Part shown: positions 12,330 through 24,540 of the stretch, in pieces | Layout of the letters: each line of letters opens with the position of its first letter | How positions within the stretch are numbered: the stretch's first letter is position 1 | Assembly: GCA_002007465.1 (NCBI GenBank) | Contig: LNAC01000032.1 | Location: 7,432,519-7,496,518 of the forward strand | DNA from: Ailurus styani | Taxonomy: Eukaryota; Chordata; Mammalia; Carnivora; Ailuridae | DNA length: 64,000 nucleotides | Direction of reading: 5' to 3' | Translations under genes and position numbers: made by a program | The notes under the pieces: generated by a model | What the model saw: only the letters and a program-made list of their open reading frames with translations | Databases searched by the model: none | What the model was told of the DNA's origin: nothing

Positions 12330-12490
12330 GTTTCTAATTTGTGTGTCTTTGGGCTTCTTAGTTCCTTATAATCTGTTTCCTTATTTATAAATTGGGACTA
12401 ATGTCTACCTCAAAGGATTATGATAAGAAATTAAAAAGATAACATTAAGTGTATAGTAGATAGTCAAATATTAGCTGTTACTACCTAATG
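12330..12490 (-). repeat. MIR fragment
   Basis: It reads as reverse MIR: TAATCTGTTTCCTTATTTAT, CTACCTCAAAGGATTATGAT and a trailing ATAGTCAAATATTAGCTGTT. Confidence 0.65.
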
Positions 12491-13252
12491 TTTCTTAGTA
12501 AAGGTATTTATATATTTTGCAATTTGATATATTATTAAAATTTTAATATTTTGCCACATTAGAATGGAGATCTGTAGAACTCAGGTATCTGTAAGTCAGC
12601 CCTGCATTTATGAACTTAATTATTTTAGAAAGTATATTTCTGATTTTAGAAAACATTCTAAGAGAGCTTAAAGAATTTTCTATGGAAAAGCAGATACCAT
12701 TTTAACAATATGAAAATAAACTTTTTCAGGGTAAATTTCAACATAAAGTTGTAGCTAAAATCTATGCAATCTTATTGAAAATGGAAGAGATGGAGATTTC
12801 AAGGTTTGCTAGTGGTTGTCAGTTTTTAATTATTTGTGCAGGGGTAAGGACTTGGGGAAAAAGCGGTCCAATTGTGACAACATAATTTATTTTCCATTTT
12901 GGAATGTGATGTTTATCTTTGGAGAAGATTTATCATCTTAATAATGTTTGGTTTGTGTTAACATTAAAATGAGTGGTTTTTCTCCCCCTGAGAGCAACTG
13001 TTAATTATTACCAAGGGAAATCTGCATTGTCAGGAAGCATGCTAGCTACAGGGGAAAGCAACCTGAAATTTACAATTTAAAATGATCCACATGTGGACAA
13101 TTGGGAGAACTGACTATATTGAGAATATTCAGCCTTATTAAAAAAGTATGATTCTTTAATAATTCATTACTCTGTATAATGGCTCATACATATAAAAAAA
13201 CTAGAGGGGAATTATCTTTTTTGCAAATTTTATAGAAATGAAAGGAAAGAAA

Positions 13253-13472
13253 CTAGCATTTATTGAAGGTTCATTATGGGTCAAAGAAGGTGAAAAATGT
13301 TTTAGATGTTAACTTACACAAACACTTCCAGACATATCTATAATTACTCCTATTTTGCAGACAAAGAACCTGAGTACTAAGGATTAGATGGTGTCCAATC
13401 ATGTAGCTGGGAAGTGAGGGAGCACAGATTTGAATTCAAACCTGTTTGACTCCACAGTCCTTGCATTTTCTC
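13253..13472 (+). repeat. MIR adjacent to BANK1 exon
   Basis: It contains AGCATTTATTGAAGGTTCAT, CTCCTATTTTGCAGACAAAG and CATGTAGCTGGGAAGTGAGG, nearly the complete MIR order. It ends about 44 nt downstream (in gene sense) of the donor of the 13516-13579 exon. Confidence 0.8.
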
Positions 13473-13515
13473 CTTTATCAGAGTGATAAAGGAATAACAG
13501 ACAAATCTTACTTAC

Positions 13516-13579
13516 CAGACACATTTTCTTCTTCTGGCCTTTTCCCAATAATGCAATCACGCAGTTGGCGTAGTTTTTC
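13516..13579 (-). CDS. BANK1: BANK1 small coding exon (EKLRQLRDCIIGKR...)
   Basis: This 64-nt exon is phase 0 in and phase 1 out. The acceptor is CCTCATTAAG and the donor is CTG|GTAAGT. It encodes EKLRQLRDCIIGKRPEEENV followed by S, continuing the helical block of the previous exon. The match to the BANK1 tail is nearly residue for residue up to ENV. There the expected Tyr-Asn of other mammals, as I recall it, is replaced by Ser and, across the junction, Gly. The exon lies between two MIR elements, one ending about 44 nt below the donor and one starting about 110 nt above the acceptor. Confidence 0.92.
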
Positions 13580-13689
13580 CTTAATGAGGAAGTGACCAGA
13601 AAATACAAGTGAAGACTTACAAATTTGTCATGGATCAAGATGAAAACATCAACTATTGTCACCAGGACCACCATGACTATGTAGCACTA

Positions 13690-13920
13690 ATTTAGTACTT
13701 ACAGTGTCCCAATCAACCGTCCTTGATATTTTAAATGTGTTATCTCACTTAATTTTTGCAAACTCATGAAGTATATAAGTCATCATCTCATTTTACATAT
13801 ATAGAAACTGAGATTCAGAGAGGTTACATAATTTTCCCAAAACACATAGTTGTGATAGAGTCAGCATGGGAACCCAAAGCCCAATTCTGGTGGTTGCTGT
13901 TTGCCCAATCTAACACCTGA
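13690..13920 (+). repeat. MIR adjacent to BANK1 exon
   Basis: It contains TTTAGTACTTACAGTGTCCC, TCTCATTTTACATATATAGA and AACTGAGATTCAGAGAGGTT, matching the MIR consensus order. It is in the same orientation as the MIR on the other side of the exon. Confidence 0.8.
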
Positions 13921-14625
13921 GGGGGCTATCTTGGCTATCCGGTGTCCAAAAGCAAAAGTATGACAAGGTGGTGATTTGCTACTGCCTGAGCCCATCTCCA
14001 GCTTTTGTGAGCACAATCTTTCCTGTGAATTACTTCTAAGAACCAGAGAGTTGGACGCAAATTATACATAACTGGATTTCCCTTCTTAGCTCATTTGTGA
14101 TCTTTCTTTGCTTTCCAAAACATTCTACATTGAACATCTATTATCATTTTAACCAAAATATAAAACAGGCTACCCTGGAAACTAGAAACCATGTTTCCTA
14201 AAAAGAGAGTTGTTTTCATTGTCGTAAATATCTTCAGTGAGTGGAGTAAACATTCTTCTATAGGCATACTGGTTATCGGCAGCAGTGAAGAGGGTGAAAG
14301 GCAAGGTTTCTACATTCTCAACTATCTCACCTTCAAAGTCAGGGGTTCTACATGCATCTTCAGTATTCTAGAAACTCTTCTATTATAAACTCTATGTTTG
14401 TGCCATTTTCCTCTTATTTTCTTAGGAAAATACCTCTGTCAATAATAATATAACATCACAGGTACCCCCAATACTATTTATCCTCATGGTATAAATGAAC
14501 ATTTTGCAAACTGTAAGAGTAATATTGAAAAGTATAGGGGAATGAGTGTGTACATATGTTGGGAAAATAGGGATAACTTCCTTTTTTTGCTATTCTGGGT
14601 GTTGTCCAGGCCCTTCTGTGAAGGA

Positions 14626-16035
14626 CTATGAAAACACAGGGAAAAAATGCTCCTTGACTTTGGCCCTGGTAGTAGTTTTTTGGATATGACACTCCAAAGC
14701 ACAAGCAATAAAAGCAAAAATAAAAAAGCAGGACTACACCAACCAAAAAAGCTTCCGCACAGGCAACTTACAGAATGGGAGAAAATATTTGCAAATCATC
14801 TATCTGGTAAAGGGTTAATATCCAACACATATTAAGAATTCAAACAATGCAATAGCAAAATCCAAATAATCTAGTTAAAAAATGGTCAGAGAAAAAAAAT
14901 GGGCGGAGGGAGTAAACAGACATTTTTCCAAAAAAAAGTCATATGAATGGCCGACAGGTACATGAAAAGGTGCTCAATATCATTAAACAATAGGGAAATG
15001 CAAATCAAAGCCACATTGAGGTATTATCATCTCACACCTGTTAAAATGGTTATCATCAAAAAGAGGTAAATGTCGTCAGGATGTGGAGAAAAGGGAATCC
15101 TTGTGCACTGTTGGTGGGAATGCAAATTGGTGCAGCCACAATAGGTTTCTTAAAAAATTAAAAATAGAACTACCGTCTGATCCATAAATCCCATTCCTGG
15201 GTGTATATCAGAAGAAAATGAAAACAGGATATTGAAGAGATATCTGCACCCTCATGTTCACTGCAGGATTATTCACAATTGCCAAGATATGGAAACAACC
15301 TAAGTGCCTATCAGTGGATGAATGGATTAAGGAAGAAGGAAGAAGGAAATCCTGCAATTTGCAACAACATGAATGGACCTCGAGGGCATTATGCTGGGTG
15401 AAAAAAGTCAGAGAGAGAAAGACAAACACAGTATGATATCATTTTCATGTGGAATCTAAAAACGCTGAACTCGGTGAGGAGAGTGGTGGTTACCAGGGAC
15501 CAGGGAGTGGAGGGAAAGAGGAGAAGTTGGTCAAAGGGTACAAACGTCCAGTTATAAGTTAAATAAGTTCTGGTGATCCAATATACAGCACGGAGATTAT
15601 AGTAAACAGTACGGTATTATATAGTGGAAAGTTGCTGAGAGAGTAGCTATTACATGTTGTCACCCCAAACAGAAACGATCATTTTGTGACATGATGGAGA
15701 TGTTAGCTAACACTATGGTGGTAATCATATGTAAGTGTGTGAAATCAACATGGTAGTACACCTTAAATTTACCCAGTATTTTTTTTTAAGATTTTTTAAA
15801 AAATTTATTTGACACACAGAGAGAGATCACAAGTAGGCAGAGAGGCAGGCAGAGAGAGAGGAGGAAGCAGGCTCCCTGCTGAGCAGAGAGCTCTATATGG
15901 GGCTTGATCCCAGGACCCTGAGATCATGACCTGAGCTGAAGTCAGAGGCTTTAGCCCAGTGAGCCACCCAGGCGGCCAAATTTACCCAGTATTATAGGCA
16001 ATTATAACTCACTAAAGCTGGAAATATAAAAAAGG
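14626..16035 (+). mobile_element. L1 ORF2 tail plus 3' UTR, degraded
   Basis: Sense L1 landmarks are present: TTTTTTGGATATGACACTCC, CAGAATGGGAGAAAATATTT, TGCAAATCAAAGCCACATTG, TGTTGGTGGGAATGCAAATT and ATGGAATCTAAAAACGCTGA, then a 3' UTR ending near ACTAAAGCTGGAAATA. Deletions and stops break the reverse-transcriptase C-terminus, so it cannot move on its own. A younger SINE interrupts the 3' UTR. Confidence 0.88.
15781..15977 (-). mobile_element. Can-SINE nested in L1, 16-bp TSD
   Basis: The target site AAATTTACCCAGTATT is duplicated perfectly at 15765-15780 and 15978-15993. The element is full length with a GGCCGCCTGGGTGGCTCACT-type head on the minus strand. The insertion postdates the host L1. 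Confidence 0.97.
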
Positions 16036-17637
16036 AAAAGGACTGACTGATCGTCAAACAGTATTCAGTCAGAGTCACTGTACTTTTGCCTCTAAGGGAA
16101 AGCAACCTTAGTGTTTGTTCTTGTATTTATTTATAGGTTAATTTTTTTTTTGTCTTGGATAACCAATAACCGTATTCATTATCCCATTTTCCCTATATAT
16201 TGGACAGTCAGGTCAGTCTCAAAGTAGTTATAGGCCACCTTAAATTCTTGCTAAAACAATATTAAATATAAATACACAAACAAAATAAAAACAACCGAGT
16301 CTTTAATAAAACAACAAGGGAAATAATTTCCAAGAAGGTCTTTTGGTTGGATCACTCTAAATTGTCAACTTTATTATGGTCTAAGGAGAATGAGGTACGA
16401 TTGACTTATTTCAACAAAGCTTGCTGGCAGTGCTAGGAAAGTGATTGTGTAGGTCTTACACCTGGGCACAGTTCACCCGGCATGGGCACGGATTGAGAAG
16501 CCACATTGTCATTCTGATCATGAACGATGGTCAGTTGCAAAACTGTATAATCAGCATATCTTCCCATTTGTTTGGCAAAACAACTGCCCTTGCTCGGCCC
16601 TGCAGTACCTGGGTCAGGTTCAGCCACTGCCCACAACAAGAGCTGCCCTTCCAGACAGGTGGCTTCTGAGAAGGAGTGATCTCAGAGGTTCTGGGAAAGT
16701 CCCCTCCTCAACACCTTCAGCCTTGATGCCCATTTGTTTGAAATGGTCTCACTGGGATTCATTTTTCTGTTGTTTAAAAATGTTTTCCTAAGCATTGTTT
16801 TTCAATAAAAATGATCTCTTGGGAAAGGTAGTATATTAAGCTACTAATGATTATTTGTACTTTGGCCTAAACCAGCTAATTAAATGTGTTTAATCAAACA
16901 GTTTCCAGAGAAGTGGTTTCTATGGCACTGGGGTTTTCTGTGATGAGAAGAAAAAACTGTTGGACTATTTTGGGAGTAGGAGGGCCTGCAGGATAAAACA
17001 GAATAAGGTCTTGATACACCTCACTGAGGAATGTCATGGGGTGTATATGGTATATTTTGTTTCCAGGCTCATCTCAGAACCACCTACTCTAATACCCTCT
17101 CAGGATGTATGTTATATTAATAGAAGACAAGCTTATCTGAAATTAACACTCTTGGCAGCATTTCTCTATAAATCTTGATTGATATATACAGTTCCCCCCC
17201 CCCGCCAAGGGTTAAGGGAGAGAGAAGAGAAAACTTACTATATTTCATTGAGGACTATTGCCTGATATGATTTAAATTTAAATTTTTTATTTGTTCCCTT
17301 TAAGCCTGGTCAACATAATACACTCTTCAGAATGCTGAATACATGTTAGTGTAAAGATGCTTCACCTTAATTTCAGCAACGAGAGTCACAAAACATTCAC
17401 TAAGTTAAGAATAGCCTTATAAGGTGATCAGGTATTAGTGCTGATACACTGGGTCCCAGCGTTGAGTTCGCCAATGGTTTGTACACATGAAACGTGTAAC
17501 TGGTTGTTCGAAAACATCTTTTTTTGTGTGTGGCTGTTAAAATCAAAAGAATAGTTACCTGTGTTACTTGTAAAGACATTTGCAGAGAGGCTCTGCAAGT
17601 GAGTGAACGTTCCAGAAGGGACTGGGATCAGTATTAC

Positions 17638-17813
17638 CTGCTGAATCATTTCCAGGTCCGTCTTTCCCATCTGCCAATGTTTAAATTTTTCTAGGGCTTC
17701 ATCCACAGATAGTTTCCCATTTTTGACCTTCTCCTGCAAGAGGATGAGTTCTTCCTGCCCAGCAGTAAGGCAGTCCACAGTGGAAAAGGTTTGACTCTCC
17801 ATTCGAGCTCTGT
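17638..17813 (-). CDS. BANK1: BANK1 coding exon: conserved helical block
   Basis: This 176-nt exon is phase 1 in and phase 0 out. The acceptor is ATATTGTAG and the donor is CAG|GTAATA. It encodes DRARMESQTFST, then AGQEELILLQEKVKNGKLSV and DEALEKFKHWQMGKTDLEMIQQ in continuous frame. The LILLQEKVKNG...DEALEKFKHWQ block is the best conserved part of the BANK1 tail and is shared in looser form with the related adaptor PIK3AP1 (BCAP). Its heptad-like spacing suggests a helical or coiled-coil segment. PIK3AP1 is the main alternative for this exon alone, but the neighbouring exons fit BANK1 only. The open frame runs about 70 codons into the intron, so intron retention would give a shortened protein with a new tail. 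Confidence 0.95.
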
Positions 17814-18899
17814 CTACAATATGAGGGGAGATGTTTTAACAAGAACATGAAATATGACAATTGGAAAAAAGCACTCTAAAAACAAATTCTTGTTCCTGTC
17901 AGTCTATGAGCAGTTACAGAATAAATCAGTACAAAATGTTTAATGAGTTTCTTTCTAAGGATTCTTGTGCCTGGTACCTAGCGTTATGGGTGAAAAGAAT
18001 GTGTGTCAACACTGGGGGAAGGAAAAGGGACAAACAGAGAAAGAACAGTAGTAAATTTCTGCATTGTACTAGTTGTAGGCAGTGTCAACTTCATGTTCTT
18101 TTTGTGAGAATTATTTTTAATCATGCATGCAAAATACTTAGCATAGTGACTGTCACATAGTAAAAGTTAAATAACATTAACATTATCATCAATGATAAAT
18201 ATTTGTGGAATAAACATATCTCTGTAGCTTTGGGAAAGAAGATCTCAACCAACATCCAAGTGTCATGAGAAGTTTAGGAGCACTGACAACTTTACTCCTG
18301 AAAGATTTTAAATAAGCAATTGCTGCTCATTTTGTAATGCACTGCTCTCTTCCCAAAAGAGTTTATGCTCTTCAGCACAATAAGAACACTGAACGGTCCA
18401 ATTGCCCATGTGTTGCTACTAATGCCACACCATAGACCTGCCCAAGGTACAGTAGTAGCCAGCCACAGACCATGGGTGAGTTTGGTGCTTTATTTGTCCC
18501 ACGTAGTGTTTAAAGACAGAAAAGAGGCTGCATGCCTGTAAGGATGCTATATGCAATCCTTGTCACTCCTTATGGTCACTGGATGGCATCACACTTGTTA
18601 CCTGCCTGGCCACAGAACTCATCTGAGTTTGTACCTTCTTTAAAAAATCCAGCTTGTGTGTTGTATTACCTCAGGAGGGACTGGGTAACTCCTCCACAGT
18701 GTATGTCTCATGTGGTATCAAATCTAAATATGTCCACAGAGTCTAGAATGAGAGAATAGGTAATCCTGTCCAGCTGTTTATTGGTTTGCTGTCTCTGAAT
18801 CATTGCTCACTACTGGGAGCCCATCTTCAAGAAAGAAACAGAGCAACTAGACTGTCACTTGACTAGGCAGGCAAAGACTTAGGAAATGAAGGGCAGATT

Positions 18900-19101
18900 T
18901 TTTTTTTTTAAGATTTATTTATTTATTTTAGAGGGAGAGAGGGCATGTGTGTGAATAGGGGGAGGGGCAGAAGGAGAGGGAGAGAATCTCAAGCAGACTC
19001 ACTACTGAGCGGGGAGCCCAACACAGGGCTCGAGCCCACAGCTCCAAAATCATGACCCGAGCTGACATCAGGAGCCTGACGCTTGACTGACTGAGCCCCT
19101 C
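18900..19101 (-). mobile_element. Can-SINE, older diverged copy
   Basis: It has a T-rich tail at the low end, a GAGGGAGAGAGGGCATGTG body, and a diverged tRNA-like head (GAGCCCCTCC end on the plus strand). No TSD was recognised. The divergence suggests an older subfamily. Confidence 0.85.
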
Positions 19102-20973
19102 CAATTTTACAGTGATAAGGATTCATTGATAGTGTTTGGATTGGTCTGGAAAACAGATATTTCAAGTACTTCTTTTAAGTATTTCAAGAGGACTTGAGCC
19201 TTTGGGCTATCTTGGAATGACCTTTAATGGCTTTCTTGGTTTTGAGAAAGATTCTAGCAGGGAATCTTGGAACAGGGACACAGAGAGAGTTCCTTTCTGA
19301 AAAGATTCACATACACATAAAATTGCTTCATGACCAATCGTTCTGATTCCTATGGGGGTTTTCCTGGCTTGTCTTTCTCTTCAGAAGTCCTATTCTCCCA
19401 GAACTAACAAGATGTCAACAGATTCTACACTTTAAATCTTTTTCTTCAGGGATGACCGAGCATGAAATCCCAGGAGAATGGAAGAAGCACAAGTCAGCCA
19501 GAGGGCTCCACTGGTTCAGCAGCCAAAAGCGCAGATAACAATTGAAATCTTGCCTCTTATACCATTTGCTTTTTATAGGCCTCCACACCCCACTCCAATT
19601 TGGGAGATGCAGTTTGCAAAAGAATTCTGTGAGCCATTCCTGCCAGAGTGTAGAAGTTGAGCACCATCATTGAATAACTAAGACATTTAACTAGCACCTC
19701 ACTTGTGTCATCCCTTTGACTAAGTGTGAATGCACTTTTATCTCAAATAACTTTTGCAGCTGGATTTTCTGCTTTTGTCGTTGTCTCAAGGAAAGGCTTC
19801 CTGGAAAACCCTTAGGTTTAGCCAAATTCAAAAAAATACTGAATCGTGTTAACAATATTCATTTCAATTACCCCTTCATCTTTCAAATTCTTGCTGCTAA
19901 AATATAAGACAGATGACTTTTTTTTGTGGGGGCAGAGTTCAATCTTGTGTGGTTGTGCAGAGAGAACAAAAGAACAAAAGTTAGGAGCAGCAGGAGTTCT
20001 AAATAGAGCAAGTTCTGGAAGTGAGCTATTTACAATGAGACTAAGTTTACATACTTCTGCTTTTACTCACCTATTCCCTCCCCCCAAAAAAAGATTAAAG
20101 CAAATTGTTTTGATAAATTATTATTAGCTATGACAAGTTGCAAAACAAAATGATTAGGCTTCTTTTCTCCTGAGGGTGGACTAATCAAACCAAAACATGC
20201 AACCTGTAATTTTTAGTAGGGTGTGCAAAATTGCTTTAATGCATTTAGATTACTGTTTTATGGGGGAATGGAAAGTTTATTTTTCTCCCCAAATTTATAT
20301 TTATTATTAACTTATTTGCAGGAAATTTTGTAGGGTTTAACATAATTATTGTTGAAAAGCCTTTGTCAGATTGGTAACTGTACATATTGCAGAATCTTGG
20401 TCTCTTAATATAAAAGCTTCAAGACAAACTATAGTTTCTAGAGTTCTAGTTCCTTTTGAATCAGTTCCTCATTACAAGATTTGCTATTTGATCCAATATA
20501 AACATCATGTAACACCGCTGTGGTGAGTGTATGAATTTTTAGATTAAGTAAGAAAGTGAACTTAGCTTTTCATTAAAGTTGTTTCTATTACTGAGTGACT
20601 GGCTAGAAGAAAACATTTTTTACTGAAAATTTGAAAGGAAACAACCTGATTGCCAACAACCAAGAATTTAAAGTATGAAATACTTGCTTAATGAATATTA
20701 AATACTCATTAAAATAATAATAACTAAAAAGACCATGTGAAAAAAAGGAAAACATGTGGCAACATAGAAAGTACTTACTATATAATGATAAGTACAGAAG
20801 CAGAATACAAATTTGTATCTACGGTAAGATTTTAATGATATAAAGTTTCATAAAATAAAGCATGGAGGGAAATTATCTTAAGATGATACAAGTTGTTCTA
20901 TTGTGATAGTATCAGAGATTACTTTTTTCTAATTTCCAGCTTTCTGTGATAATACTTTATTTTAAAAAATTTT

Positions 20974-21175
20974 TTTAAAGATTTTATTTATTTATTTGAG
21001 AGAGAGACAGACAGACAGAGAAGGGGAGGACGAGCTGGGGGAAGGGCAGGGAGAAACAAACTCCCAGCTGAGCAACTGCATAGGGAGCCTGATGCTGGGC
21101 TCAATCCTAGAATGCTGGGATCATGACCTGACCTGAAGGCAGACACTTAACTGACTGAGTCATCCAGGGCACCCC
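20974..21175 (-). mobile_element. Can-SINE, diverged
   Basis: It has the AAAGATTTTATTTATTTATT tail, GGGATCATGACCTGACCTGA and GACTGAGTCATCCAGGGCAC blocks of a reverse Can-SINE. A short GACAGACAGACAG run lies inside it. Confidence 0.88.
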
Positions 21176-21892
21176 TGTATTGTTCTTACACTAAGAAACT
21201 TTCTCCCATTTTGCTAATAGGCATCTCCATGGAATACATACCATTGCAAGCCATGCCATATACACTGTACCAATGCCATATCATATTGTACCATCTTACC
21301 AAATTATTTTGTAATTGGAAAGAACTTGTCAGTAATAGAACATAAAAACCCAGTGACCAAGATTTATATCCAAAGTTATTTTTTTGGTACATAGCTAAGG
21401 AACTGCAGGTAAATTAACTCTGGGCCGCGTGAGTGAATTACGAGATACCTGGAGTGCTTAATTATTTGAAAGTTCCAAACAAAGTATCCCCATCTCTTGA
21501 ACTTAGGGCTGCAATATTGCCAGAGTTCCTCCCTAGACTAACCTTGAGTCAGGCTCCTCTGAGTCCTCTTCCCTACTATGCCTCACTGTTTATATTTCCA
21601 CATGCATCTTTGTGTTGCTGAATTTCCCTAAGAATCTGCTAAGTTTGTGTAGTCAGAGTCTCTCCCCCACCCACCATATCCAATTACCTTCAATATTTGC
21701 TTGGGTTCCTTTACCTTCCAACACCCCCTAAGTGATATCTGATCACCTGGCTCTGCCTTTAGCAAGAATCCTTTTAGGCCAGCTTACCCAGAATCCTTCT
21801 CACCCCTTGTGTTTTCTCTTAATGATTTTGCTAAAAATACTAGTTTCTGACTTTTGTTATAAAGACTATACATATATGTGTACATGTACACA

Positions 21893-21912
21893 AACACACA
21901 CACACACACACA
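21893..21912. repeat. (CA)n microsatellite
   Basis: About ten CA units follow a TATATGTGTACATGTACAC-type alternating purine-pyrimidine stretch. Confidence 0.9.
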
Positions 21913-22680
21913 TATTAAGTGATTTGGAAGGTATGTGTTTTATTTTAAAATAAATTTCAGAGGTATTTTTAATCACTAATTCAGGAATGAAAGGGAATGA
22001 TTTTAGTTTTGCATTTTCTTCTATTACCTAGATAATTTTACATTATTTGAGCATCAGTCCCAGATTATTTCAATAAAATTATAATTTGCCACATTACTAT
22101 TTATCACCAATATTTTACATTCATATTTTATAAATAAATTTACAGTAATTACTTAAATGCAATTCCATGTTTTATTGAATGCATTATTCACCACAAATTC
22201 TTTAATACTATAAGTTCTCTCTGAACTTTTTATTTTGCTTAGTCTCTCATTTACTTAGAATATATTTTGTGTAATACTTTAATAATGTACACAGAAATTC
22301 CATCTTCTTTAAAACCTTAGATATAAAAAAACTATATATTTTCTTCTTACATGAATGAAATACCAGACTAAATATAAACTTCTTAGGTTGCAATCTTTTC
22401 CTAATACACCATTTAGTCCATTATCTCAAATTTTTGTTACTTTAATTTTTCAAACTGATTCTGCTTTTTTTTAAATAGAAAAATCTAACTTAAAATATCT
22501 TCTTAATACTTTAGGATTGTTTCTTCATCTTTATAATTGAAAATATTTGCTAGGGTGTTTTTTAAAGGTGGATATATTTCTGTATTGTTTTCTGGGTCAG
22601 AGTGAGCCCATGTAGTTCCTCACTTCCGTCTTCTCCAAAGCTTTGGTTAGCTGTGTTATCAATTATGTTTTGCATTCTAT

Positions 22681-22711
22681 TAAAAAAACAAAACAAAACA
22701 AAACAAAAAAC
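22681..22711. repeat. (CAAAA)n simple repeat
   Basis: It has several AAAAC units followed by an A run and CCCC. It may be the remnant tail of an unassigned retroelement. Confidence 0.8.
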
Positions 22712-24496
22712 CCCAAATCTACTGTACACGAGTTGGATCTCTCCTCACCATATCACCTGATTGTTTTTAGTCTTTCCATGTATTGAGAACAAACCCTCTC
22801 CAATTATGTTCTCAACTCCAATAACTGATTTTTATCCACCATCAGTCCTTTTCATTATGACCAGTGTGGTTTTAATTTGCTACTGAAATCTTAGCTTCTA
22901 AGTTTATTTTATTTTTACCATACTTCCTCTTGTCACTAGATCCCCTTTCTTCATGTCATATGTTTCGTATCATCCTACCCTCATATCTAAAATTTCTTTC
23001 ATGTAGTTTGCTTTCATCTTAGCTTGACCTTGACCCCAGAATTTCTGCTGCTGTTTCTTCCCTAAGTTTTTAATTTTTTTTTAAGTTCAGTTTTCTGAAA
23101 TTTTCTTTTTTGGCTTTTGTATATTGACAGGTGTCAGATACTGAACCTGAAAGTTAAATAGTTAAGCTTAAATTTAATAAATGAAAATTCAAAATAATCC
23201 ATACTTCTTTACTGCCTTAAAATATTTTTTAAACAGGCAAAATGTTTTCAAAAGCCTAAGATTAAAAAATTATAAATTGTTAGCTGAAATGTTCTTACTG
23301 TATGTGTGTATGTATTTTCCATTATCTACATTTTGATAGCTTGGTGTTTGACAATATTACTCATTAAACAAATCATTTACAGAAGTATAATTATCCTGAG
23401 TCTTGATGATTAAATTCTCCATCTTTTTCTCTGGAGTTGTTTTTGAAGTTCTCATGTTATTTATTTGTTCTCTTCCTCAATCCCTCTTGAAAGAGAACAT
23501 ATCTATAGAATCATGTTCACCAAGAGATTTAAAGTCTACTTATACTTTGCTTCCATTTCCTATGTTCAGTCAAATTTTGTTCTCTGCTCTAGGCTGCAGG
23601 GGATTTTGATAGTTGCAGTTCATAACTGAGGATCCCAGGATTTACAGGTTTGGTTAGGACAGCCTTGTCACATACAAGTGAAACAAAATTCCTTGGCGCT
23701 ATGTACAGATTGTCTGTAAGCAACTAACTTCCTGCATTAATTACTAACATAATTCCTCTTGAGCATGCCATCCCTCCATCACAGAGCTTTATTTGGGGGC
23801 CTCAGGAAGCAAAGTGTAACATTAAATCCTTCCTCCTCACTTTCTACTGTGGGCTTTTGACACATCACCATTTCAGACAAGAACTCAGTTATTACACAAA
23901 TTTTCTCAGGTGTGACTTTAACAAAAAAAACTTTTGTGAAAATGGAAATATAAATTATACTGAAAAAGAGAACTGAGGCCACTATTCTCTTATGGAGTAC
24001 AAATGACCACATTTTGATAACTCTCCCTCTTTTCTTTTTAATATATCCACCACTAGCAAAAACAGCCTGATGAAAATACCTCAGAGGCCGGCATTCTCTT
24101 TTCTCCTATGTAAGGGCAATTCCATCTACATCTATGTTTCTCCAGGCCTCCAACTTACAGAAAATTTCATTATTTAACATTTATCAGACTGTTGCAGCAT
24201 TGGGCACTTGGAGAACACAAACAAGATATATTCTTTGACTGTATCTTTCCCATGAGCATTCCCACCCTCTGAAAAGACCAGCCAACAGTGACTTTCCAGC
24301 TGTATTGAAGAATCAATGGTCAGAGACTATACCTGGGGCCAGGCAGATAGTTACTGAGTAGAGAAGATTTAGTGCCTGCATATTAAACACATGTGAATAG
24401 TTTCTATTATCAAAAATAAATGTTTTCCTTCATGTTTTTATTGACCTGATTCTCTTGATATACCTTTTATTTTTCCACTTTTTATAGAATTAGGAG

Positions 24497-24540
24497 TGGA
24501 AAGCATGATAACATGGAAAGCATGATAACAAATGATAACA
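24497..24540 (+). repeat. 17-bp tandem duplication
   Basis: TGGAAAGCATGATAACA occurs twice back to back (24497-24513 and 24514-24530), followed by a partial AATGATAACA. Confidence 0.95.

Larger units (their letters stand above)
8369..13515. other. BANK1 intron dominated by antisense L1
   Basis: This 5.1 kb intron holds L1 material in minus orientation (about 8680-11450), two Can-SINEs in opposite orientation inserted into it, and MIR copies near 12330-12490 and 13253-13472. The stretch 11500-12250 was not assigned. Confidence 0.6.
13580..17637. other. BANK1 intron with L1 and cryptic-exon-like patch
   Basis: This 4.1 kb intron holds a MIR (13690-13920), a sense-to-plus L1 tail (14626-16035) with a nested SINE, and a GC-richer open stretch at 16433-16639. 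A 10-bp C run sits at 17194-17203. Confidence 0.6.
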
